Assembly: GCA_005787665.1 (NCBI GenBank)
Contig: SYAB01000442.1
Location: forward strand, 1 to 7,795
DNA length: 7,795 nt
Origin: Actinomycetota bacterium
GTDB lineage: Bacteria > Actinomycetota > Actinomycetes > Mycobacteriales > Mycobacteriaceae
Direction: 5' to 3'
Below are positions 1-5,235 of this stretch, one piece after another (positions within the stretch are counted from its first letter, which is position 1; each line of letters opens with the position of its first letter). The notes beneath the pieces were generated by a model that did not search any database, was not told the origin of the DNA, and saw nothing but the letters and a program-made list of their open reading frames with translations. The position numbers and the translations under genes are program-made.

Positions 1-1134
1 CTTGCCCACCATGTACCCGGTGGTGTTGTGCAGGAACACCAGCGGGGTGTTGGACTGGTTGGCGAGCTGGATGAACTGGGTGGCCTTCTGGGACTCCTCG
101 GAGAACAGCACGCCGCGGGCGTTGGCCAGGATGCCGATCGGGTAGCCGTGCACGCCGGCCCAGCCGGTGACCAGCGAGGCCCCGTAGAGCGGCTTGAACT
201 CGTCGAAGTCGGAGCCGTCGACCACCCTGGCGATCACCTCCCGCGGGTCGAACGGAATCCGCAGATCGCCGGGCACGATGCCGAGCAGTTCATCGGGGTC
301 CGCGAGCGGTTCGGTGAACGGCCGGGCGACGGGGCCCTTCTTGACCCAGTTCAGCCGGGCGACGATGCGCCGGCCGATGCCGATCGCATCGAGTTCGTCG
401 GCGGCGAAGTAGTCGGCCAGTCCCGAGGTCCGGGCGTGCATCTCGGCCCCGCCCAGCGACTCGTCGTCAGACTCCTCGCCGGTCGCCATCTTGACCAGCG
501 GGGGGCCGGCCAGGAAGACCTTCGAGCGTTCCTTGATCATCACCACGTAGTCGCTCATCCCCGGCACGTACGCCCCGCCCGCGGTGGAGTTCCCGAAAAC
601 CAGCGCGACGGTCGGGATACCGGCCGCCGAGAGCCGGGTCAGATCCCGGAACATCCGCCCGCCCGGGATGAAGATCTCCTTCTGGGTCGGCAGGTCGGCG
701 CCGCCGGACTCCACCAGGGAGATCAGCGGCAGCCGGTTCTCCAGGGCGATCTGGTTGGCGCGCAATACCTTCTTCAGCGTCCATGGGTTGGAGGTGCCGC
801 CCTTGACGGTCGGGTCATGGGCGACCAGCATGCACTCGACGCCCTCCACCACCCCGATGCCGGTCACCAGGCTGGCGCCCACGGTGAAATCGGTGCCGTA
901 GGCGGCCAGCGGGCACAGTTCCAGAAAGGGTGAATCCGGGTCGACCAGCGCCTCGATGCGTTCGCGGGCGGTCATCTTGCCGCGATCATGATGGCGCCGA
1001 ACGTATTTGGCGCCGCCGCCGGCGATTGCCGCGGCGAGTTCGGTGTCGAGCTCGGCAAGCTTGGCGGTCATCACCGAGGCCGCCTCGGTGTAGGCCGGCG
1101 AACCCGGATCGAGCGCGGTGCGCAGGGTTGTCAT
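1..1134 (-). CDS. accD2: Acyl-CoA carboxylase carboxyltransferase (beta) subunit, AccD2-like, 3' end cut by window edge
   Basis: This is the carboxyltransferase subunit of a biotin-dependent acyl-CoA carboxylase; it transfers CO2 from carboxybiotin to an acyl-CoA in the cytosol. The first 378 codons are present in one open frame from ATG at 1134, and the left edge falls on a codon boundary; relatives have about 530 residues. Visible motifs are RGKMTARERI (51-60), VKGGTSNPWTLKK (110-122), the N-domain oxyanion-type loop STAGGAYVPGMSD (183-195), FLAGPPLVKMATGEE (207-221) and LGGAEMHARTSG (227-238), all typical of the MCC/GCC branch. The second oxyanion loop lies beyond the edge. The start follows the dehydrogenase stop by 31 bases, with a GGAG about 10 bases before ATG, so it is the third gene of the operon. 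A biotinylated alpha subunit probably follows outside the window. M. tuberculosis accD2 sits in the same order. The substrate (methylcrotonyl-CoA, geranyl-CoA or other) is not established. Confidence 0.93.
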   Translation of the reverse strand, partial: MTTLRTALDPGSPAYTEAASVMTAKLAELDTELAAAIAGGGAKYVRRHHDRGKMTARERIEALVDPDSPFLELCPLAAYGTDFTVGASLVTGIGVVEGVECMLVAHDPTVKGGTSNPWTLKKVLRANQIALENRLPLISLVESGGADLPTQKEIFIPGGRMFRDLTRLSAAGIPTVALVFGNSTAGGAYVPGMSDYVVMIKERSKVFLAGPPLVKMATGEESDDESLGGAEMHARTSGLADYFAADELDAIGIGRRIVARLNWVKKGPVARPFTEPLADPDELLGIVPGDLRIPFDPREVIARVVDGSDFDEFKPLYGASLVTGWAGVHGYPIGILANARGVLFSEESQKATQFIQLANQSNTPLVFLHNTTGYMVGK

Positions 1135-1165
1135 GCGGGATCGGCTCCGCTTCTCGCTGCGGCGA

Positions 1166-2314
1166 TCACGGCTGGTAGCCAAGCGTCTTGGCGGCCAGGC
1201 TGATCATGATCTCGGTGGTGCCGCCGCCGATGCCGAGGATCCGCATATCGCGGTACTGGCGTTCCACCTCCGACTCCGCCATGTAACCCATCCCGCCGAA
1301 CAGCTGCACCGCCTGGTTGGCCACCCACTCACCGGCTTCCACCGCGGTGTTCTTGGCGAAACAGACCGGGGCGATCAGGTTGGTGTCACCCTCCAGGGAC
1401 CGTTCGACGACGTTGCGGGAGTACACCCGCGCGACGTCGACGCGCCGGGCCATCTCGGCCAGGGTGTTCTGCACGGTCTGCCGGGCGATCAACGGCTTGC
1501 CGAAGGTCTCCCGGTCGCGACACCACGCCACGGTGATGTCCAGACAGCGCTGCGCGCTCGAATAGGCCTGCACGGCAAGGCCGATGCGCTCGGCGACGAA
1601 AGCCTGCGCGATCTGGAGGAACCCGGAGTTCTCCGGGCCGACCAGGTTCTCGGCCGGTACCCGGGCGTCGGTGAAGGACAACTCGGCGGTGTCCGAGGAC
1701 CGCCAGCCCATCTTCGCCAACTTGCGGCTGACCTCGAACCCGGGGGTGCCTTTCTCGATGACCAGCATCGAGATGCCGGCCGCCCCGGGCCCGCCGGTGC
1801 GGACCGCCGCCACCACGTAGTCCCCGCGCACCGCCGAGGTGATGTAGGTCTTGGATCCGTTGACCACATAGTGGTCGCCGTCGCGCACGGCGGTGGTGCG
1901 CAGATGCCCGACGTCGGACCCACCGCCGGGTTCGGTGATGGCCAGCGACCCGATCAGTTCGCCGCGCAGGGTAGGCACCACGAACTTCTCGATCAGCCGG
2001 GTGTCCCCGGAGGCGATCATGTGTGGCACCGCGATGCCGACGGTGAACAGTGAGGCGAACACCCCGCCCGGAACGCCGGACTCGTGCAGCTCCTCGCAGA
2101 TGATCGCGACGTCCGCGGCGTCCCCGCCCTCGCCGCCGACCTCCTCGGGGAAGCCGACGCCGAGCAGTCCGGCGGCGGCGGCGCGCCGACTCAGTTCCCG
2201 CGGCAGTTCGCCGACCTGCTCCCACTCGTCGACGTGCGGCAGGATCTCGCGTTCGGCGAAGGCGCGCACCGACTTTCGCAGCTGCTGGCGCTCGGGTGTG
2301 GTCCAGATGCTCAC
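1166..2314 (-). CDS. fadE13: Acyl-CoA dehydrogenase, FadE13-like
   Basis: A 382-residue FAD-dependent acyl-CoA dehydrogenase that introduces the alpha,beta double bond into an acyl-CoA and passes electrons to ETF. Family signatures are LAITEPGGGSDVG (124-136), the mid-domain VNGSKTYITSA (151-161), the segment RETFGKPLIARQTVQ (268-282) and the C-terminal QLFGGMGYMAESEVERQYRD (337-356). The position that carries the catalytic Glu in medium-chain enzymes (YEGT) is Gly here (GGGT, 363-366). Glu242 in VAERIGLA aligns with the catalytic Glu of isovaleryl-CoA and long-chain dehydrogenases and is the likely base. I chose GTG 2314 because GGAGGAG lies about 9 bases upstream and GTGA overlaps the upstream gene's TGA, giving tight translational coupling. 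The open frame extends 78 codons further upstream, but those codons lie inside the AtuA gene and look like no dehydrogenase. The exact substrate is unknown; pairing with an MCC/GCC-type carboxylase suggests a branched or isoprenoid acyl-CoA. Confidence 0.93.
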   Translation of the reverse strand: MSIWTTPERQQLRKSVRAFAEREILPHVDEWEQVGELPRELSRRAAAAGLLGVGFPEEVGGEGGDAADVAIICEELHESGVPGGVFASLFTVGIAVPHMIASGDTRLIEKFVVPTLRGELIGSLAITEPGGGSDVGHLRTTAVRDGDHYVVNGSKTYITSAVRGDYVVAAVRTGGPGAAGISMLVIEKGTPGFEVSRKLAKMGWRSSDTAELSFTDARVPAENLVGPENSGFLQIAQAFVAERIGLAVQAYSSAQRCLDITVAWCRDRETFGKPLIARQTVQNTLAEMARRVDVARVYSRNVVERSLEGDTNLIAPVCFAKNTAVEAGEWVANQAVQLFGGMGYMAESEVERQYRDMRILGIGGGTTEIMISLAAKTLGYQP

Positions 2315-4023
2315 GACAGGATCTCCTCCGGTATCTCGATATGGCGGCTTCTGAGCCACTCGCCGAGGCCCTTGGCCTGCGGGTCGAACCGCGCCTGGTA
2401 GGCCACGCCCTTGCCGAGGATGCCGTCGATGACGAAATTCACCGCACGAATCCCGGGCAGGAGGTGGCGGGTGATCGGAAGGCCGGCGGCCTCGGGGAGC
2501 AGTTCGCGCAGTTTCTCGACGGTCAGGGTGGTGGCCAGCCAGCGCCACTGGGGTTCGGTGCGTACCCAGACGCCGACGTTGGCGCCCCCGCCCTTGTCGC
2601 CGCTGCGGGCACCCGCGACGGTGCCCAGCGGAAGGCGCCGGGTCGGCCCGTCGGGAAGCGGTTCGGGCGGCGCCGGTTCGCCGGTCGCGGCGAGTTCCAG
2701 GGTCTCGGTGGCCTGGGGAATCGCGACCCTGGTTCCATCCGCGTGTACCGCGGTGTGCGGCACCTCGCCGGCCGGCACGTAACCGGGGGTGAAGAGGCCG
2801 TAGACCGCGGCGTCCGACGGGGGAGCGGTGGTGTGGAATCCCGGGTAGCTGGCCAGGGCTAGTTCGACCGCGGCGGCGGAGAACCGGCGGCCCACGGTGT
2901 TCTGGTCGGGGTCGCGCACCGTGCAGGTCAGCAGCGCGCTGGCGGTCTGCTCGGTGTCGGCGTCAGGCCGGTCGGTGCGCGCGAGGGTCCACTCCAACTC
3001 GGCGGGCCGGACCGGCAACGCGGACTCCAACTGCCGGCGCACCAGGTCGGCCTTGGCCTCGACGTCCAGCCCGGTCAGCACGAAGGTGGCCGCATTGCGG
3101 AATCCGCCGATGCTGTTCAGCGAGACCTTCAACGACGGCGGCGGCGGTTCGCCGCGCACCCGGGAGATTCGCACCCGGTCGGGACCGTCGTCATGCAGTT
3201 CGATGGTGTCGAACCGTGCGGTCGCGTCGGGATTGGCGTAGCGGGCGCCGGTGATCTCGTAGAGCAGTTGAGCGGTCACCGTGCCGATGCTGACGTGTCC
3301 GCCGGTGCCCGGATGTTTGGTGATCACCGAGGATCCGTCGGGGTGGACCTCGGCCAACGGGAATCCGGCGTGACCGAGGTTGGGGACCTCGGTGAAGAAC
3401 GAGTAGTTGCCGCCGGTGGCCTGCGCGCCGCACTCGATGACGTGCCCGGCCACCACCGCGCCGGCGATCTGGTCGTAGTCCGCGGGCCCCCAACCGAAGT
3501 GCGCCGCCGCCGGCCCGACCACCACCGAGGCGTCGGTGACCCGGCCGGTGACGACGATGTCGGCCCCCGAATTCAGGCAGTCCACGATGCCCCACGCGCC
3601 GAGATAGGCGTTGGCGGTGAGCACCCCCGGGAAGCCCAGCTCGGCCGCTCGCGGCAGCAGGTCGTCGCCTTCCACATGGGCCACCGTGGCGGGCACCCCG
3701 AGTTTCTCGGCCAGGGCACGCACGGCGTGGGCCAAGCCGGCCGGATTGAGTCCGCCGGCATTGGTGACGATCCGTACGCGACGGTCGTGGGCCAGGCCCA
3801 GGCATTCCTCGAGTTGTCCGAGGAAGGTTTTGGCGTAGCCGCGTTCCGGATACTTCATCCGATCGCGGCCCAGGATCAGCATGGTCAGTTCGGCCAGGTA
3901 GTCGCCGGTGAGGTAGTCCAGGTCGCCGCCGGTCAGCATCTCCCGCATCGCCGCGGCCCGGTCGCCGTAGAAACCCGAGCAGTTGCCGATCCGAACCGGG
4001 CCGACCGCGGGGGAAGCTGCCAC
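2311..4023 (-). CDS. AtuA-like protein (DUF1446 + AtuA-like C-terminal domain), Rv0976c homologue
   Basis: A 570-residue cytosolic protein of the acyclic terpene utilisation AtuA family; its biochemical role is unknown even in Pseudomonas, where atuA belongs to the citronellol/geraniol cluster. The N-terminal DUF1446 domain spans roughly residues 9-370, with NCSGFYGDR (14-22), TGDYLAELTM (39-48), VTNAGGLNPAGL (86-97), DIVVTGRVTDAS (155-166) and ATGGNYSFF (202-210). A Pro- and Ala-rich linker follows, then a small C-terminal domain from about 465 beginning LGTVAGARSGDKGGGANVG (466-484). No signal peptide or membrane segment is seen. I prefer GTG 4023 because GGGAGG lies 10 bases upstream; an in-frame ATG at 4065 would add 14 residues and put the start codon on a palindromic site. 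M. tuberculosis Rv0976c has about the same length (near 560). It is the first gene of the minus-strand operon and its last codons contain the Shine-Dalgarno of the next gene. Confidence 0.9.
   Translation of the reverse strand: MAASPAVGPVRIGNCSGFYGDRAAAMREMLTGGDLDYLTGDYLAELTMLILGRDRMKYPERGYAKTFLGQLEECLGLAHDRRVRIVTNAGGLNPAGLAHAVRALAEKLGVPATVAHVEGDDLLPRAAELGFPGVLTANAYLGAWGIVDCLNSGADIVVTGRVTDASVVVGPAAAHFGWGPADYDQIAGAVVAGHVIECGAQATGGNYSFFTEVPNLGHAGFPLAEVHPDGSSVITKHPGTGGHVSIGTVTAQLLYEITGARYANPDATARFDTIELHDDGPDRVRISRVRGEPPPPSLKVSLNSIGGFRNAATFVLTGLDVEAKADLVRRQLESALPVRPAELEWTLARTDRPDADTEQTASALLTCTVRDPDQNTVGRRFSAAAVELALASYPGFHTTAPPSDAAVYGLFTPGYVPAGEVPHTAVHADGTRVAIPQATETLELAATGEPAPPEPLPDGPTRRLPLGTVAGARSGDKGGGANVGVWVRTEPQWRWLATTLTVEKLRELLPEAAGLPITRHLLPGIRAVNFVIDGILGKGVAYQARFDPQAKGLGEWLRSRHIEIPEEILS
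2312..2329 (-). promoter_or_regulatory. Shine-Dalgarno and GTGA start/stop overlap coupling the AtuA-like gene to fadE13
   Basis: On the minus strand GGAGGAG (plus positions 2323-2329) lies within the codons for the last residues of the AtuA-like protein, about 9 bases before GTG 2314. The four bases GTGA serve as start of one gene and stop of the other, which decides the dehydrogenase start and implies coupled translation. Confidence 0.8.
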
Positions 4024-4063
4024 CGGTTCACGTCCTCCCTGGTGGCCATCACACCCGAAGGCC

Positions 4064-4079
4064 AACCAACCGGTAGGTT
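4064..4079. promoter_or_regulatory. 16-bp palindrome, candidate operator of the catabolic operon
   Basis: AACCAACCGGTAGGTT reads the same on both strands except for one central A/A pair (7 of 8 pairs match). It lies 41-56 bases upstream of the GTG start of the AtuA-like gene. A TANNNT-type -10 (TAACCT on the minus strand, plus positions 4075-4080) overlaps it, so a bound protein would block transcription. ACCGGT-centred inverted repeats are typical of TetR-family regulators of acyl-CoA catabolism in actinobacteria. The regulator itself is not in the window. The palindrome is seen directly; the operator role is inferred. Confidence 0.5.
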
Positions 4080-4084
4080 ACTCC

Positions 4085-4103
4085 CGCCCGCCCACCGCGG
4101 GCG
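4085..4103. repeat. GC-only inverted repeat, 7-bp arms, 5-bp spacer
   Basis: CGCCCGC and GCGGGCG flank CCACC in the divergent intergenic region just upstream of the candidate operator. It could be a second protein site or a cruciform-prone element. In sequence this GC-rich such a repeat may be chance. Confidence 0.3.
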
Positions 4104-4177
4104 TGCGTGTCGGCCCGTCGACTCGCCGCGGGGCCGGGTCGGCGGCGCACGCTCGCTCCGGCGCCCTCCCGCCCGCT

Positions 4178-4207
4178 TTGGATAAGGCGCCGTTCAGCGG
4201 CTACTAT
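4178..4207 (+). promoter_or_regulatory. Sigma-A-like promoter of rpmF
   Basis: TTGGAT (4178-4183) and TACTAT (4202-4207) are separated by 18 bp, close to the housekeeping mycobacterial consensus. This would start transcription near 4213-4215 and give a leader of about 53 bases. The leader includes the 10-bp palindrome CCGGCGCCGG (4220-4229) and the Shine-Dalgarno GAGGAG (4252-4257). Confidence 0.55.
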
Positions 4208-4266
4208 TGGGTCAACTTGCCGGCGCCGGAGGTCTGCGCGGCAGCAATCACGAGGAGATCGTTCCC

Positions 4267-4440
4267 ATGGCTGTGCCCAAACGGCGGATGTCGCGCTCGA
4301 ACACCCGCAGCCGGCGTTCGCAGTGGAAGGCCACCGAACCCGGTCTGGTCACGGTGTCCGTTGGTGGTCGCCAGCACAAGGTTCCGCGGCGGCTGCTCAA
4401 GGCGGCCCGGCTGGGCCTGATCGACCTCGACAAGCGCTGA
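4267..4440 (+). CDS. rpmF: 50S ribosomal protein L32
   Basis: A 57-residue ribosomal protein of the large subunit. It begins [20 protein letters not shown], the hallmark of bacterial L32, and ends with [18 protein letters not shown] in the mycobacterial form. ATG 4267 is chosen because GAGGAG lies 9 bases upstream and the MAVPKRR start is conserved in the family; an in-frame ATG at 4207 falls in the predicted -10 region. The protein has no cysteine, so it lacks the two CxxC pairs of the zinc-ribbon form and is the zinc-independent type. It stands alone, divergent from the catabolic operon and with a hairpin after its stop, so it is probably a single-gene transcript. Confidence 0.97.
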   Translation: MAVPKRRMSRSNTRSRRSQWKATEPGLVTVSVGGRQHKVPRRLLKAARLGLIDLDKR

Positions 4441-4451
4441 TCACAGGCCAG

Positions 4452-4472
4452 CGGCAGGCGAATTGCCTGTTG
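4452..4472 (+). terminator. Hairpin after rpmF, candidate terminator
   Basis: Twelve bases after the rpmF stop, an 8-bp stem (4452-4459 with 4465-4472, two G-U pairs) closes a five-base GAATT loop. No U-tract follows, which is common for mycobacterial terminators. It sits between rpmF and the mprA regulatory site and would insulate the stress operon from ribosomal-protein transcription. Confidence 0.45.
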
Positions 4473-4484
4473 AAGCGGCGCGTC

Positions 4485-4503
4485 TCTCAGACGAATCTAA
4501 GTC
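4485..4503 (+). promoter_or_regulatory. Candidate MprA box upstream of mprA
   Basis: Two loosely matching 8-bp direct repeats, TCTCAGAC and TCTAAGTC, are separated by 3 bp, making a 19-bp site with an 11-bp period. This matches the published description of the M. tuberculosis MprA box (a 19-bp site of two loosely conserved 8-bp direct repeats). It ends 6 bases before the TTG start and would mediate autoregulation. I see no convincing -10/-35 around it. A second copy of the same design lies upstream of pepD. Confidence 0.6.
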
Positions 4504-4509
4504 GATTGG

Positions 4510-5211
4510 TTGACACTGGCACCCGTGCGAATTCTTGTGGTCGACGACGACCGGGCGGTTCGGGAGTCCCTGCGACGGTCCCTTTCCTTCAACGGCTACA
4601 CCGTTGACCTCGCCGAGGACGGGGTGGAAGCGCTCGAAGCGATCACCAACGAGCGGCCCGACGCGGTGGTGCTCGATGTCATGATGCCCCGCCTGGACGG
4701 GCTGGAGGTCTGCCGGCAACTGCGCAGCACCGGCGACGACCTGCCGATCCTGGTGCTCACCGCCCGCGACTCGGTCTCCGAGCGGGTGGCCGGGCTCGAC
4801 GCCGGCGCAGACGACTACCTGCCCAAGCCGTTCGCGCTGGAGGAACTGCTGGCCAGACTGCGGGCGCTGCTGCGCCGCACCGGCCCCGACGAGCCCAGCG
4901 AGACCGCGATCATGACCTTCGGGGATCTCACGCTCGATCCGGGGACCCGCGAGGTGCACCGGGGTAAGCGTCCGATCAGCCTGACCCGCACCGAGTTCGC
5001 GCTGCTGGAAATGCTCATCGCCAACCCGCGCCGGGTGCTCACCCGCAGTCGTATCCTCGAGGAGGTGTGGGGTTTCGACTTCCCGACCTCGGGCAACGCG
5101 CTGGAGGTGTACGTCGGCTACCTGCGCCGTAAGACCGAAGCAGAAGGAGAGCCGCGGCTGATCCACACCGTTCGCGGGGTGGGATACGTGCTGCGTGAGA
5201 CCCCACCGTAG
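4510..5211 (+). CDS. mprA: Response regulator MprA (OmpR/PhoB family)
   Basis: A DNA-binding response regulator of 233 residues that controls envelope-stress and persistence genes, phosphorylated by MprB. The receiver domain has the acidic pocket VVDDD (10-14), phosphoacceptor Asp56 in [10 protein letters not shown], Thr84 in LTAR and Lys106 in PKPFA. A winged-helix output domain (about 137-231) includes [20 protein letters not shown] (158-177) and ends [14 protein letters not shown]. From memory it is nearly identical to M. tuberculosis MprA. The start is uncertain: TTG 4510 gives MTLAPVRIL, while GTG 4525 would give VRIL at the usual family boundary. Neither has a clear Shine-Dalgarno, and a leaderless mRNA is possible. 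mprB follows after 14 bases, so the two are co-transcribed. A candidate MprA box lies just upstream. Confidence 0.96.
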   Translation: MTLAPVRILVVDDDRAVRESLRRSLSFNGYTVDLAEDGVEALEAITNERPDAVVLDVMMPRLDGLEVCRQLRSTGDDLPILVLTARDSVSERVAGLDAGADDYLPKPFALEELLARLRALLRRTGPDEPSETAIMTFGDLTLDPGTREVHRGKRPISLTRTEFALLEMLIANPRRVLTRSRILEEVWGFDFPTSGNALEVYVGYLRRKTEAEGEPRLIHTVRGVGYVLRETPP

Positions 5212-5235
5212 ATGTTTGGACCCTGATGTTTGGAC
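5211..5235 (+). repeat. 14-bp-period direct repeat at the mprA-mprB junction, with a four-codon mini-ORF
   Basis: GATGTTTGGAC occurs at 5211-5221 and again at 5225-5235. The spacing of 14 bases equals the whole gap between the mprA stop and mprB start. The first copy provides an extra ATG (5212) directly after the mprA TAG; it opens a reading frame of four codons (M-F-G-P) whose TGA overlaps the mprB ATG as TGATG. The GGA of the first copy is also the only Shine-Dalgarno-like bases before mprB. Confidence 0.75.

Noticed and set aside
28..933. Long plus-strand open frame opposite accD2
   Set aside because: It is a shadow of the minus-strand carboxylase codons in GC-rich DNA; its composition (Gly, Asp, His, Arg, Gln-rich) resembles no family and the minus strand has clear motifs.
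1118..2053. Plus-strand open frame of 311 codons opposite fadE13
   Set aside because: Antisense shadow of a well-supported acyl-CoA dehydrogenase.
2315..2548. Upstream extension of the fadE13 frame by 78 codons
   Set aside because: It lies wholly inside the AtuA-like gene, has no dehydrogenase similarity, and GTG 2314 has a strong Shine-Dalgarno and the GTGA overlap.
3193..4185. Plus-strand open frame of 330 codons opposite the AtuA-like gene
   Set aside because: Antisense shadow; no family resemblance, and it runs through the regulatory region into the rpmF promoter.
4207..4266. Upstream ATG extending L32 by 20 residues
   Set aside because: The codon overlaps the predicted -10 hexamer, and L32 proteins start at MAVPKRR, which has its own Shine-Dalgarno.
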